A DNA stretch of 64,000 bases from Methylicorpusculum oleiharenae (GCF_009828925.2 NZ_WUTY02000001.1:2634492-2698491); one strand, 5' to 3'. Shown: positions 1-10,105, counted from the first letter of the stretch. The notes: generated from the letters alone by a model not told the origin. A program made the numbers and translations.

Positions 1-911
1 ATTCTGGCTCCCTTCGCTGTCATTATTTCGGCCATACGAATCTGAACCTCGTCTGGTAGTATTTCTACGTTGTCATAACTTAAGACATGGCCCTCCATGG
101 TTTGTCGTTCAAGCTCTGCGATTGACCGTGGGGCTTTATTTGTCAGTTGGATATTAGGGTCAATTATTTTTCTTAAAATTTCTTGTGCCGTTGTCTTACC
201 CGATTTTGACTCCCCGGTCAATTCCAGTAATGTATAGCTTTGTCCAATAATAGATTGAATCAACCATGATAAAACAAGTAAAAAACACTCCTCGGGAAGT
301 TTCAGTTGTTTGCAGATAAGGTCAATTAAATAATTGAACCCAGGGCTTGATTGATAATTATAGTATAGAGGTTTGTTTAAATAGTCCGGATGGGGAGCTG
401 GAATGTTAACCATGCCCTCTGGGAAATAAGCCTTACAAGGAAGGAAACCGCTCCTAATTGTGAAATAGTTATTGTTGGAAAAAAAATAAGCAATACCGCC
501 CCCAACGAGGTGAGCAATTCTAATGTGCAGAATGCGTTCTGCTTCGGTGTCTTGGATCCATAATGTTGGGTTTCCAGAAATTATTGAGCAAGCAATCTTG
601 ATTTCTTTTTCGGTGATTTGCCGCATTGAGCCTGAGTATGCAGCCGCTTTAATTAGTTCAATAAGCTGTATATTGTCCCAAAATAAAATTCTATAATAAA
701 ATGTAACGTACTTAGTTCCTAACACACTTTTTCTTAACTGTATCATTCCTTCGTTTAATTCAGGATTGCTCAGGTATTTGTGCAAGAGGTCAATGTTACT
801 CTCTGACTTTGTTTTTTTGGATGTTGAATTTTGCGGAATAGGTGCAGGGTTTATATATACTTGTTGGGGAAGCGAATAATCTGGGTTTTGTGGATACGAT
901 GGGTAGTTCAT
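1..911 (-). CDS. P-loop ATPase of mobile-element type (3' end outside window)
   Basis: An open frame with no stop runs from an ATG at 911 to the left edge (303 codons visible). Seen: a Pro/Asn/Gln-rich N-terminus, then a Walker A motif GESKSGKTT at about residues 233-241, preceded by a hydrophobic strand, and a possible Walker B-like stretch with YDN at about 279-281. AAGGA lies about a dozen bases before the ATG. This arrangement resembles the ATPase half of primase/helicase proteins carried by phages and integrated elements, but I do not recognise a named family. It lies outside the island described here, upstream of the left att copy, and probably belongs to a neighbouring element in the same tRNA locus. 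Confidence 0.6.
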   Translation of the reverse strand, partial: MNYPSYPQNPDYSLPQQVYINPAPIPQNSTSKKTKSESNIDLLHKYLSNPELNEGMIQLRKSVLGTKYVTFYYRILFWDNIQLIELIKAAAYSGSMRQITEKEIKIACSIISGNPTLWIQDTEAERILHIRIAHLVGGGIAYFFSNNNYFTIRSGFLPCKAYFPEGMVNIPAPHPDYLNKPLYYNYQSSPGFNYLIDLICKQLKLPEECFLLVLSWLIQSIIGQSYTLLELTGESKSGKTTAQEILRKIIDPNIQLTNKAPRSIAELERQTMEGHVLSYDNVEILPDEVQIRMAEIMTAKGAR

Positions 912-1384
912 AAAATGACAATCCTTCAGAATAAAGTTATGAAGAATCAAATTTGGCTAGAGCTCCTAGTCAGTAATGCTGATGGTTTTGACTAGAGTGC
1001 TTTAAATAGCCAAGCTGATTCGAACCTTGTTGACTCGGACTCATCGTAAATTGAAAACGCAGTAAATCTCGAGGAAGAAAACTTATATTTTTCTAGCAGC
1101 ATGATTGCCAGCTATCTGAAAATTATAATGTGGTGGGATGGTTAAATCTGATCAGAGACAATGCGATTGGCATGAAGAAGGATGGTTCATGTGTTTTCAA
1201 TCGGCTGGATATATCAATTGGAACAACCGAATGCGAAACCATAGCAAAGCTAGCATTTCGGTAGCTTTACTATGGCGATTTTTTGACGATTTTAATGTAG
1301 GTTCAGTTAGGCTTTATTAGGTTTGCGAACGAAAAGCCAGGTACTAAGTTATTGAAAAAAAAGGAAATAAAAAACAACGAAGGC
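912..1384. other. Non-coding stretch left of the att site
   Basis: No convincing gene. A 60-codon frame at 1138-1320 has no ribosome-binding site and no recognisable motif. The DNA directly upstream of the att copy does not fold as the 5' half of a tRNA, so the tRNA-Lys gene is not intact here. Confidence 0.5.
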
Positions 1385-1433
1385 ACTTTTAATGCGATGG
1401 TCGTGCGTTCGAATCGCACACGACCCACCATCA
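1385..1433 (+). repeat. attL: Left att repeat (3' half of tRNA-Lys)
   Basis: Forty-nine bases identical to 62579-62627. It begins in the anticodon loop (ACTTTTAA, anticodon TTT), continues through the T arm (GTGCG TTCGAAT CGCAC), the acceptor strand ACGACCC, the discriminator A and CCA, and ends three bases later. The D arm and 5' acceptor strand are absent, so it is a tRNA fragment and not a functional gene. Confidence 0.85.
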
Positions 1434-1499
1434 TAACACTTTGAAATAAAAAAGTTTTCAAGGATTTGAAAGCTTTAGTAACTGTGTACTAAAACCACC

Positions 1500-1520
1500 G
1501 ACTACAGTGATAACTACAGT
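1500..1520 (+). promoter_or_regulatory. Putative integrase arm-type sites, left end
   Basis: Two copies of the 9-mer (A/G)ACTACAGT start at 1500 and 1512, a 12-bp spacing. The same 9-mer occurs twice with the same spacing just inside the right att copy (62441 and 62453). Matching short direct repeats at both ends of an island next to the integrase are typical of arm-type binding sites. This is an inference from pattern only. They also sit in the integrase promoter region, so autoregulation is possible. Confidence 0.5.
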
Positions 1521-2168
1521 AGTTATGTTTTAACCTCATTCTGAGGAACACAGATGCTTAACTTTCATATCATCAAAGTTGATCTCAAAAACGGCGAAAC
1601 CCGTTATCGTACCATTCTTACCAAATCTGGTAAGGGAATCAAAACAAAAACTTTTCGACGTAAACAAGATGCCCGTACTTGGGGTACTCGTTCTGTTCAT
1701 GAGTATCAAGAACACGAAGCTCAAGGCGTCCGCCCTTGTGTAATCCCTTTTGTTCGCCTTTCTGATGAATACATGACTTGGTGGTCTGGCAAAGATCACG
1801 ATCGTGCCCGACTCGTACAGTGGTGGAGCGTTCAACTTGGTAAAACCGTTCTGACCGAAATCACTCCCGACCTTATCCGCTCCAAGCTGAAATGTAAGCG
1901 ATTACTCGCCCCTGCCACATACAATAAACACCTCGCAGTTCTCTCGTCAATTTTGGACTTCGCTACCCGTCAGCAGGAAGATGACTCCATTTTGGATCAG
2001 TATATCGACGAAAATCCCTGCAAAAAAGTCCGCTCACTTACCGTCAACAATAAGGTCGTTCGATTTTTATCCGATCAAGAAAAGATTCGCCTAATCCGAG
2101 CCCCCTGTGTCAATATGACCTGAGACACCTACCCCTCGGAAATTAGAGTATAAAGGTAGGCCAGAATT

Positions 2169-2657
2169 ATGAGCAAATCAAAAGCAGAGACCATGGAATC
2201 ACCACAAGTAACTGCGCCGGAGGTCGCGTTGGAAGACGCCCGTAGGGCGGCTGAAAACGCGACCTCCGGCGCGCGGCCCGACCCAGAGGTGGTTGCCACC
2301 GCCCAGCGCCGACAATTTACCAGCAGCGACAAGCGCCGTATCCTGGAGGCCGCTGATCGCTGTACCCAACTGGGTGAGATTGGCGCTTTATTGCGCAAAG
2401 AAGGGATTTATTCCTCCCATCTGTCCACTTGGCGTAGGCAGCGTGCTGCCGATGAGCGCGCCGCGTTGGCGCCGCAAAAACGTGGGCGTAAGGCCGACCC
2501 TGCGCAGGCCGAGGATCGTCGTGTGCACCAACTTACCCAGGAAAATGAGCGTCTGCGCCGCAGACTGGCTCAGGCCAATGCCATTATTGATGTCCAAAAA
2601 AAACTTTGCGTCTTGTTCGGTCTGTCGACGGACGAGACGCCGAGCGAGTCCAGCTGA
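2169..2657 (+). CDS. IS3-family OrfA (transposase DNA-binding subunit)
   Basis: A 162-residue protein with a helix-turn-helix segment around residues 50-90 (QRRQFTSSDKRRILEAADRC, then the LSTWRRQR recognition-helix region) and a leucine-zipper-like stretch near 115-145, as expected for OrfA, which binds the IS ends. It overlaps orfB in the -1 frame. The A8 run near its end is the likely slippage site producing the OrfAB transposase. Confidence 0.88.
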   Translation: MSKSKAETMESPQVTAPEVALEDARRAAENATSGARPDPEVVATAQRRQFTSSDKRRILEAADRCTQLGEIGALLRKEGIYSSHLSTWRRQRAADERAALAPQKRGRKADPAQAEDRRVHQLTQENERLRRRLAQANAIIDVQKKLCVLFGLSTDETPSESS

Positions 2658-3670
2658 TGCAAGCCCTTAACCAGTTAGCCCCGGAGGTCGGCCTGGCGGC
2701 GGCTTGTGCGGCCCTGAATTTGAACCGCAGTTCGGTCTATCGCGAGGATGCCCGTCGGCGCCTCTTGGTGCCTGTGCCGGTAACGCGGGTGCCTCGTCCG
2801 TCCGCCCCGTTGGCTTTCTCGACCAGTGAGCGCCAGCAACTGCTGGCGGTGCTTAACAGCGAACGCTTCGCCGATTGCTCGCCGTATTTTGTCTATGCCA
2901 CCCTGCTGGACGAGGGGCGCTACATCGGCTCGGTGCGCACCTTGTACCGCGCCCTGGAGGCGGACGGCCTGTCGGCGGAGCGCAGGCGCCAACGGATGCA
3001 CCCGGTCTATACCAAGCCGGAACTCCTGGCCACCGCGCCCAATCAAGTCTGGAGCTGGGATATCACGAAACTCAAAGGCCCGGCCAAATGGACCTGTTTC
3101 CACCTGTATGTGATCCTGGATATTTTCAGCCGCTATGTGGTCGGCTGGATGGTCGCTCCGCGGGAAACCGCCGAACTGGCCGAGCACCTCATCGCCGAAA
3201 CAGTGGTCAAGCACAACATCCCGCCGCATACGCTGACGCTGCATGCCGACCGCGGTACCAGCATGCGCAGCAAGCCGGTGGCCGCCTTGTTGGTTGATCT
3301 GGAGGTCACCAAGACCCATAGCCGGCCTTATGTCTCTGATGACAATCCCTATTCCGAGGCCCAGTTCAAAACCCTGAAATATCGGCCTGATTTCCCCATC
3401 CGCTTCGGATGCCTTGAAGATGCCCGCAGCCATTGCCAACGCTTCTTCGCGTGGTACAACCAGTTCCATTGCCACTCGGGCATCGGTTACATGACCCCGG
3501 CCACCGTCCATTTCGACCAAGCGGCTACGGTATACCAAGCCCGCGCAAAAACCCTGGAGATTGCCTTCCTCGCCAATCCAAAGCGATTCAAAGGAAAGTG
3601 CCCTTTACCACCCAGCTTGCCTAACGCCGTTTGGATTAATCCGCCTATTAACACAAAGGGAGAAACTTGA
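2606..3670 (+). CDS. IS3-family OrfB (DDE transposase catalytic part)
   Basis: Integrase-type (rve) catalytic domain: first Asp in WSWDITKLKG, second Asp in LHADRG, and Glu in NPYSEAQFKTLKY with the typical downstream Lys/Arg. About 354 residues, normal for the family. The frame opens at the A8 slippery run and is most likely made as the C-terminal part of an OrfAB fusion by -1 frameshifting. An internal ATG at 2657 overlapping the OrfA stop (TGATG) could also give a separate OrfB. Confidence 0.9.
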   Translation: MRLVRSVDGRDAERVQLMQALNQLAPEVGLAAACAALNLNRSSVYREDARRRLLVPVPVTRVPRPSAPLAFSTSERQQLLAVLNSERFADCSPYFVYATLLDEGRYIGSVRTLYRALEADGLSAERRRQRMHPVYTKPELLATAPNQVWSWDITKLKGPAKWTCFHLYVILDIFSRYVVGWMVAPRETAELAEHLIAETVVKHNIPPHTLTLHADRGTSMRSKPVAALLVDLEVTKTHSRPYVSDDNPYSEAQFKTLKYRPDFPIRFGCLEDARSHCQRFFAWYNQFHCHSGIGYMTPATVHFDQAATVYQARAKTLEIAFLANPKRFKGKCPLPPSLPNAVWINPPINTKGET

Positions 3671-4262
3671 CCCATAAATACACAACAGTTAGACACTAAA
3701 TAAAACAACTGGGTGTCTCAAAGTCATTGACACATTCCGGAGCAGCCCAAGAAATTGGCGGCAAATTTTATCTTAAAGTGCTAATGGCATTGACTACCGG
3801 CATGCGTAAAGGCGAATTAGAGCAATTACGATGGACCGACATAGACTTTGATCGTGGCTTGGCTATATTACACGACACCAAAAATGGCTCCCCAAGACAC
3901 AGCCCAATACCGACGATCACCCTGGATGAACTCAAAGAATGTCGTGAACTTGGTGGCAATCTTCTGTTTCCTTCGGAAATCAACCCTGACAAACCAATGG
4001 ATTATCGTAAACAATGGGCTAATTGCTTAAAAGCAGCGAATATCAAAAATTTCCGCTGGCACGACCTTCGTCATGATACTGCATCAACCTTGGCGCGCGA
4101 TGGTCGTACGCTGAAGGAAATTGCGGAAATTTTAGGACATAAAAGCCTGATCAGCGCTGACCGCTATGCACATCTATGCACCGAGCATAAAAATACTATT
4201 TTAAATGAAACTATGAATAAGGCTTTGCACTTAGACATTGGGCATAGTTGATAGGTTTTACT

Positions 4263-5111
4263 ATGGTTAATGATTATTGTTTTAGCTGGTTTAATGTAGA
4301 TAATTACGACAGATATGCTTCTATGTCTCTTGAGGATTGGCATTGGCAACTTCAAATTAGGACAATAATGCACGATCTAATTAAATACGCGCCTGGTTTG
4401 AAATTTTGTTTTGAAGAAAATTTGATAAATGGAATAAAGAGTGGTTTTGTGGAGAGAGGATCATATCGCTGTCTAAGCTTTTCCGAGGCATTTACGCAAC
4501 GTGACGCGAAACTTAGTGAGTCTAGCGTGGAAAGCATTACTTCCTTGCAATTATGGAAGATATTTAAACGCGAATTTGTTGACAATGAGCTAGTAGAGGC
4601 ATGTAAGCACGGGGAAAGCTTCTGGCATAAAGGGGACTGTAATAGAGAACTTGCTAAGTTAGCAAATAGGCCGCATGCAATAAATAGGCGAGAGCTCTTA
4701 AAGCGTCGCAAGTATAGTCAATTCGAAATCTCAGTTGATCTAAATGCGCCTGATAAAGTTTTGATAAAGGATTTCCGCCTTTGGTTGGAGTCGATGCGAA
4801 AGACTATTAAGCCCAAAGATAGATACACATCTAAAGTAACAGAAATTGACACAGAGGAATTGAAAAATTGGGTCAAATTTAAATGCATTCCTTATCTAGA
4901 TTTAAAATTTATGTGGCTTTATGGTGGTAATGATGAGGATGATTTTAAAGGTCAAATGATTCAAAACCTGTTGTTTCCTGATGATCCAATGAACGGCTAC
5001 GATCCTTGTGATCGTGCTAGAAAATCGACTAAAGATTGGGCCAACCGAATTATAGAAACAAATGTGGCGCAAATTATAGAGCGGCAATTGCGCAGTTCGA
5101 CGACAAAGTAG
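4263..5111 (+). CDS. DUF6387-like hypothetical protein
   Basis: A 282-residue soluble protein, starting at ATG 4263, 11 bp after the integrase stop, and probably co-transcribed with it. The N-terminus (FSWFNVDNYD) and the Trp/Leu-rich layout resemble proteins annotated as DUF6387 that are encoded beside island integrases; this family call is from memory and moderate. No catalytic motif, signal peptide or membrane segment is visible. A further start 15 bases upstream (TTG) is possible but has no better ribosome-binding site. Function unknown. Confidence 0.5.
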   Translation: MVNDYCFSWFNVDNYDRYASMSLEDWHWQLQIRTIMHDLIKYAPGLKFCFEENLINGIKSGFVERGSYRCLSFSEAFTQRDAKLSESSVESITSLQLWKIFKREFVDNELVEACKHGESFWHKGDCNRELAKLANRPHAINRRELLKRRKYSQFEISVDLNAPDKVLIKDFRLWLESMRKTIKPKDRYTSKVTEIDTEELKNWVKFKCIPYLDLKFMWLYGGNDEDDFKGQMIQNLLFPDDPMNGYDPCDRARKSTKDWANRIIETNVAQIIERQLRSSTTK

Positions 5112-5206
5112 GAACTTTTGTCACGGACGACAAAAAGATAAACAGTCTCAGGCATGATCAGACGCACTATCATCATGACGAGGCCACCTTGTGTGTCAGT
5201 TCGAAG

Positions 5207-5419
5207 TCATCGTAAACACCGCCTCAAACTGCCCTGATGTAAACGACGCTTAAACAACCACGCGCCATTGCCGTCCCACAGAAACTGTCGCAATCGGTTG
5301 CCGGCCCGGTTACGGAAGATAAACACCGATCCGGCACAGGGCGAGTAACCCAGACTCTGCTGCACAATGGCCGACAAGCCATCCAGACCAAGCCGCATGT
5401 CCACCGGCGCCACCGCCAA
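5207..5419 (-). pseudogene. IS66-family TnpB remnant
   Basis: About 70 residues matching the IS66 accessory protein TnpB: PVDMRLGLDGL, then a stretch with FRNRAGNRLRQFLWDG. The usual protein is about 115 residues. This frame loses similarity after WLFKRRLHQGS and stops early, so it is a truncated relic. No DDE transposase (TnpC) follows. Confidence 0.75.
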
Positions 5420-5442
5420 CTAAATCCGTGCCGGATACTCGA

Positions 5443-5721
5443 TCAAGCCAGACATCGCAACAACTCCGCTACCCAGCCGGCCGGACAAAATTCAAGTTGA
5501 TGGCCTTGAGCGTGTTTAAAGACGATCAGGTCAACACCGGTCGATTCAATGTGAATCGGTATCAGACCGACTGAATCCACGGAAGGCAGTTTTCGATACT
5601 CGCTCAACCGGGCAGTGAAGGTGCGGAAATTAATCTGTTGCTGCGCGCAGTACTCCAACTACGATAAACCACTACTCTGCCACGCGTCTATATGCTGACG
5701 CCATTTCGATGTGTCGGCCAT
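5443..5721 (-). pseudogene. IS66-family TnpA-like remnant with internal stop
   Basis: Starts at ATG 5721 (MADTSKWRQHIDAWQSSGLS), hits a TAG and continues in frame with EYCAQQQINFRTF to 5443. The layout matches the small IS66 accessory protein that precedes TnpB, with the internal amber codon at the position of its helix-turn-helix. Together with the TnpB piece it marks a dead IS66-type element at about 5.2-5.7 kb. Confidence 0.7.
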
Positions 5722-6082
5722 ATCCACTCCTGATGAAAAAATCAAAGGATGCAACAAATTAAGGTAGATGCATACGTGGTGCCGATAGGCCGTTACGATC
5801 AACTTGAGCGCGACGTAAGATTAATGCTCAATCAAGTCTTCTCGCCCGCATTACCAGCTACGACAAGTCATTTCGACTCCAAAACTCTTGCCGCAAATCG
5901 GCATTCCATGACTCTGCTGAAAGCCAATATTTCCTAAAACAACAAAATCAATCGAACGCAAGTTTGCGCATCTCAAGTTCTAAATGCCAGAACTGGACCG
6001 AAAAACAGGTGATTCCCGGTCCATCGATCTACGCTGGTTTTATGCAATATTTAGTCATCACGTAGAGCCACAAGGAGGCAAA

Positions 6083-6304
6083 ATGCAAACAAACCCAATT
6101 AACTCAGAGTTAGACGAATACTGCTCGATCGCAGCATTTAAATCGCGTTCAGAAAATCCACTGAAACCTACAGAATTTGAATGGCTCTTTAGAAACCGAA
6201 AATCCAACGGTTTCCAGATGGCCTTTGTGCAAATTAATTCCCGGAAATTTCTGGTCCACATTCCGACATTTATTACCTGTCTGGCAAATCGTAGAGGGGC
6301 CTAA
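6083..6304 (+). CDS. Small hypothetical protein with strong RBS
   Basis: A 73-residue basic protein. The start at 6083 is chosen because AAGGAGG sits at 6072-6078, five bases before the ATG; a longer frame from 5984 lacks any such site. Key region: FEWLFRNRKSNGFQMAFVQI followed by the hydrophobic stretch KFLVHIPTFI, which could be a small wing-like DNA-binding fold. It precedes the DUF3987 gene by 400 bp. I do not recognise the family; a regulator or excisionase-like role is only a guess from its size and place. Confidence 0.6.
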   Translation: MQTNPINSELDEYCSIAAFKSRSENPLKPTEFEWLFRNRKSNGFQMAFVQINSRKFLVHIPTFITCLANRRGA

Positions 6305-6713
6305 TTTAAATCGATCTCGCGGGCATGCAACTGACTACCGATTTGGGATATTGGTCACAGATAGTCAGTTGTTCATGCCGAGCCATTTCTAACAATAAAC
6401 GAGTTTTTAAAAACAGAAAAACAACAATAAAAACAAACGTGTATGTTCTTGTTATTTGTGGGAAGCGATGGATATAAAAAATCGTTAACGCATAATCAGT
6501 CAAAGCGTGCGTTTTAGTTATTAGTGGGGTGATTGAGAGATTTGAACGCGAGACTATCGCTTTTCGTCTTTTAAAAGATAAATCAATCAACTTTCATGGC
6601 CAAATATCTACGGTCAATACTCAGCGATCAATCCAATTAAAGCGGCGATTATGAATCTTCTAAAAATAGATTCTGTTCGCCATAAATTAGTTTAATTTAT
6701 TGAGAAAACATTT
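6305..6713. other. Non-coding region upstream of the DUF3987 gene
   Basis: AT-rich, no supported gene on either strand. It probably holds the promoter of the large gene at 6714; no clear operator could be picked out. Confidence 0.4.
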
Positions 6714-8684
6714 ATGTACGAAAAACCTTTAGACCATATGTACGGTCAGAAAATAGAAATTTTCAATAGCGCATACAGTATCAATGCTCTACTAATAGGC
6801 GTGGACTTTATAGCAGACAACAATTCATCAGAATTTGAGTATTTAGGTAATATTCTTCAGTCTAGATATTATCACCCAAATGGTCTGACGATTTCCATCA
6901 AATTCGACAACCTAATAGGCATTATTGAAATTCACACTTTCGATGGTTTTTTACTTGACCATGCTTTTGACATTTATGCACATTTCTACCACGGAGGAGA
7001 TGTAAACAAAGCACTGAATTGGGAGTCAGACCTGCGAATTAATATGGCTAAATTACAAGCTCAGTCTAAACCCCAACCACAAATTAAGCTACAGCCATTT
7101 CAAAATCAACAATATCAAGGATATTCGTGCCAACCGTCACCCTATTTACCTCCTCCTGTTCAAAACTATATCAGTTATCCGACTCCAAACATAGATATGG
7201 ATGTTCTGTTAGATAATTCATCACCAAAACAATATTTAAAGCTGGAAGATTGTTACCACGATAAAGATTCGTTGGCTCTTAAACTACCTCAATATATTAG
7301 CCACAAAACGGACATCTCTAACGGCACCAATATTATCCTTACTTTGAGCGTATTTAGTGGAATGACCAGTAAGCGTTATCAATGTGCATATAAAGATGGG
7401 CGCACTGTTGCCATTGGTTTGTATGCGGCTTTAGAGCAAAGTTCTGGTTCAGCTAAGTCACTCGCCCTAGGAATGTTAATCGAGCCTCTGACAAAGATGA
7501 TCGAGCCAACGATTTCGCAAATCAAAGCTGCCATTGAAGATCAAGAAAAGCAATTGGACAAATTGGACGAATCGCTTGCGGGATGCACAACGAGAGAAGA
7601 CAGGGCATACAACAAGAAACAGATAGCAGAAACGAAGAATTTGATTAAGAAGCTAAAGAAGAATTTTGATCGATTGCAAAACATGATGCCAATATCCAAT
7701 GTCACGTCTGCAGCATTAGACGCGATGTTAACGACTACTGACGGATTCTTTTTTGCTGCCACATCAGAGCAAGGATTTGTAAATTCAATTTTAGGGCTAC
7801 GTCAAAATCCCAAATTCAACAACAACGATTTGCTCCTCAATGGACGCGAAGGTGGATATGTGAATAGTAATCGTGTTGGCAGTAAGTCCTACAGCGGTCG
7901 AGTTTGTGGCGCTATCGTCATCTTTGCCCAAGAGGGGGTTATTGGAAGTCTTTTAGAAGCAAGTGGCAATACCGGGTTAGCAGAACGTTCCATAATGATA
8001 AGCGAACCTTCACCCATAGGTTACCGCAACAGAATTACCGACAAAATAAACGGTGACCATATTCTTGAACAATACGCAAAAAGGTGTGAGTTTTTTAAAA
8101 TTTATGTCGATGACGAAAATGCATTATGTCACGATTCACTAATTACTTTGAAGATATCTGGTGATGGTTGGCGGCATATTGCACATTTCGAGCAGGAATT
8201 GGAATACAAAATGCGATCTGGCGAGGAACTGTCCCATCCTATTTTGCAACGGGTAGTTGGAAAAACGAAAATGCAAATCATGGGCATAGCATCGAATTTG
8301 TTTCTACTCCATACGGATAACCCGCCTGAAAGTGAATTGGATGACCCATTTATACCAAATGAGTTTGTTGTAATGGCGATCAACATTTTCAATGAACTGA
8401 TAACTGGCGTGAGAAATTACTGTGAACGCAAAGGACTAATCAGTGATGTGGCGCAACTGGCCGCTGTTTTTAACGTATTTGTTGGCAAGGGCGAGAATGG
8501 CGCTTACACAGTTCAAGAGCTTAAAAAACGGTTGCAACAAATAAAGCCCTTCAAAGATATGGAAGAGCCGAGAAAGGCTATTCAGCAGGCGCTTGATTTT
8601 CTTGTTCTCCACCACGTGCTCCTGATTGGCTTCGACGGTAAGTATTTTAAAAACCCTGTTCAATTTAATCCTAATTGCCGATAA
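6714..8684 (+). CDS. DUF3987-type ATPase protein (mobile-element primase-helicase-like)
   Basis: A 656-residue protein with a Pro/Gln-rich linker around residues 115-165, then a degenerate Walker A-like motif ALEQSSGSAKS near residue 245 followed by a long charged coiled segment (ISQIKAAIEDQEKQLDKLDE onwards), and later TTTDGFFFAATSEQGFV, which matches the pattern of DUF3987 proteins. These are found in phages, plasmids and islands near parB and replication genes and are thought to take part in element replication; the exact reaction is not known. The gene lies upstream of parB and the HUH Rep gene, which supports a replication/maintenance role. Confidence 0.7.
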   Translation: MYEKPLDHMYGQKIEIFNSAYSINALLIGVDFIADNNSSEFEYLGNILQSRYYHPNGLTISIKFDNLIGIIEIHTFDGFLLDHAFDIYAHFYHGGDVNKALNWESDLRINMAKLQAQSKPQPQIKLQPFQNQQYQGYSCQPSPYLPPPVQNYISYPTPNIDMDVLLDNSSPKQYLKLEDCYHDKDSLALKLPQYISHKTDISNGTNIILTLSVFSGMTSKRYQCAYKDGRTVAIGLYAALEQSSGSAKSLALGMLIEPLTKMIEPTISQIKAAIEDQEKQLDKLDESLAGCTTREDRAYNKKQIAETKNLIKKLKKNFDRLQNMMPISNVTSAALDAMLTTTDGFFFAATSEQGFVNSILGLRQNPKFNNNDLLLNGREGGYVNSNRVGSKSYSGRVCGAIVIFAQEGVIGSLLEASGNTGLAERSIMISEPSPIGYRNRITDKINGDHILEQYAKRCEFFKIYVDDENALCHDSLITLKISGDGWRHIAHFEQELEYKMRSGEELSHPILQRVVGKTKMQIMGIASNLFLLHTDNPPESELDDPFIPNEFVVMAINIFNELITGVRNYCERKGLISDVAQLAAVFNVFVGKGENGAYTVQELKKRLQQIKPFKDMEEPRKAIQQALDFLVLHHVLLIGFDGKYFKNPVQFNPNCR

Positions 8685-8733
8685 AAAACATTGCATCTGT
8701 AAAAATGCCAAAAAACCTAGTTTATCTAGGTAA

Positions 8734-8759
8734 AACGCCGTTTTTATAAAAACGGCGTT
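8734..8759. terminator. Perfect 26-bp palindrome after the DUF3987 gene
   Basis: Self-complementary sequence with GC-rich arms (AACGCCG / CGGCGTT) around an AT-rich centre, 50 bp after the stop at 8684. It is followed by six A on the plus strand, so it reads as a factor-independent terminator mainly for minus-strand transcription, though the U-rich centre may act in both directions. Confidence 0.55.
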
Positions 8760-9616
8760 AAAAAATACATGCTTTTCGCTGGGGCTCAGTTTAGCCTTTA
8801 CCGGAGTCAGCGGCTTAATAGCGTTGGCTGCCTAGTCAATCTCCCTGGCAGTAGAGCCGCTCATTCCGGCAAACTTAGCTGAATGAGCCGCACATAGCCA
8901 CCCATCATTTCTTTTCAAAAATATGCTAAACGTAGACGCTAAAGAATTCCTTTCCAATTTTAAATCTCAGAGTACCCTTAAGGGACACTATTGCCTGATC
9001 AATGTTGATCAGATAGAGCCAAACCCCCACCAGCCACGCACGCATTATTCTGATGAATCATTGGACAGTCTCGTACAGTCAATTCATAAAAACGGCTTAC
9101 TTCAACCTATCATTGTTCAAAAAACAGAAGCTGGTTATCAACTCATTGCAGGCGAACGGCGATGGCGAGCTCATCTTATTTTGAAAAAGCCACAAATCGA
9201 AGCGATCGTGAGGACAGTTGAAGATAAGAGCCGAGCGATTTATGCCTTGGCAGAAAATATAGTCCGGGACGATTTGAGCGATTACGAAATCGGTAAGGCC
9301 ATTCGAAGCATAGAGAATGAATTTCCAAACAAAACAAACCTCGCTGAGGCGATTGGCATTAATCGTACCGACATGTACCGTTATTTGGCGTTCGACAGCC
9401 TACCCGCGTTCATCTTGAACGACCTCAATCGTGATCCGGCATTATTATCACGTACTGCAGCAGATCAGATTAAAAAAATATTGGGTGATCATTCAAATTC
9501 CAGTTCAGTACTTTCATCTTTAGAAACAGCGTGGGCATTACTCAAGGACCCCCTGTGCCAATATGACCTGAGACACCTACCCCTCGGAAATTAGAGTATA
9601 AAGGTAGGCCAGAATC

Positions 9617-10105
9617 ATGAGCAAATCGAAAGCAGAGACCATGGAATCACCACAAGTAACTGCGCCGGAGGTCGCGTTGGAAGACGCCCGTAGGGCGGCT
9701 GAAAACGCGACCTCCGGCGCGCGGCCCGACCCAGAGGTGGTTGCCACCGCCCAGCGCCGACAATTTACCAGCAGCGACAAGCGCCGTATCCTGGAGGCCG
9801 CTGATCGCTGTACACAGCTGGGTGAGATTGGCGCTTTATTGCGCAAAGAAGGGATTTACTCCTCCCATCTGTCAACTTGGCGTAGGCAGCGCGCTGCCGA
9901 TGAGCGCGCCGCGTTGGCGCCGCAAAAACGTGGGCGCAAGGCCGACCCGGCTCAGGCCGAGGATCGTCGTGTGCACCAACTTACTCAGGAAAATGAGCGT
10001 CTGCGCCGCAGACTGGCTCAGGCCAATGCCATTATTGAGGTCCAAAAAAAACTTTGCGTCTTGTTCGGTCTGCCGACGGACGAGACGCCGAGCGAGTCCT
10101 GCTGA
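9617..10105 (+). CDS. IS3-family OrfA, copy 2
   Basis: 162 residues, nearly identical to the OrfA of copy 1, differing near the C-terminus (IIEVQKK for IIDVQKK). Same A8 slippage run before the orfB frame. Confidence 0.87.
   Translation: MSKSKAETMESPQVTAPEVALEDARRAAENATSGARPDPEVVATAQRRQFTSSDKRRILEAADRCTQLGEIGALLRKEGIYSSHLSTWRRQRAADERAALAPQKRGRKADPAQAEDRRVHQLTQENERLRRRLAQANAIIEVQKKLCVLFGLPTDETPSESC

Larger units (their letters stand above)
2101..3739 (+). mobile_element. IS3-family insertion sequence, copy 1 (in integrase)
   Basis: 1639 bp, ending CCCCCTGTGTCAAT on the left and TTGACACATTCCG on the right. The inner inverted repeats share TGTGTCAAT and TGAGACACC. It is flanked by the 3-bp duplication GAG. 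It encodes an OrfA/OrfB pair with a run of eight A at 2596-2603 where a -1 frameshift would fuse them. Two more copies (9549-11186 and 21238-22876) are almost the same length and sequence, showing recent spread within the island. Confidence 0.93.
1554..4251 (+). pseudogene. int: Tyrosine integrase interrupted by IS3-family element
   Basis: Site-specific recombinase that would catalyse integration and excision at tRNA-Lys. GAGGA lies 7 bases before the ATG. The first part runs 1554-2100; an IS (2101-3739) with duplication GAG (2098-2100 and 3740-3742) follows; the second part runs 3743-4251. Joining across one GAG copy gives an uninterrupted 351-residue protein, the usual length. Catalytic landmarks lie in the second part: the first Arg in TGMRKGELEQLRW, HDLRHD, and LGHKSLISADRYAH with the nucleophile Tyr. 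As it stands, the catalytic domain is separated from the N-terminal arm- and core-binding domains, so the protein should be inactive. Position beside the left att copy fits its role. Confidence 0.9.

Noticed and set aside
1138-1320. 60-codon gene left of the att site
   Set aside because: No ribosome-binding site, unusual composition rich in Trp and Cys, and no motif.
1385-1433. Intact tRNA-Lys gene at the left or right end
   Set aside because: Only the 3' half (anticodon loop to CCA) is present in both copies; the D arm and 5' acceptor strand are missing.
2675-3538. Long antisense frames inside the IS3 copies (also 10018-10986 minus, 21658-22302 plus)
   Set aside because: They are shadows of orfB on the opposite strand, caused by high GC and codon bias. 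They have no ribosome-binding sites and recur in all three copies because the IS recurs.
5749-5937. 62-residue plus-strand frame after the IS66 relic
   Set aside because: No ribosome-binding site and no motif; it lies at the ragged edge of the decayed element.
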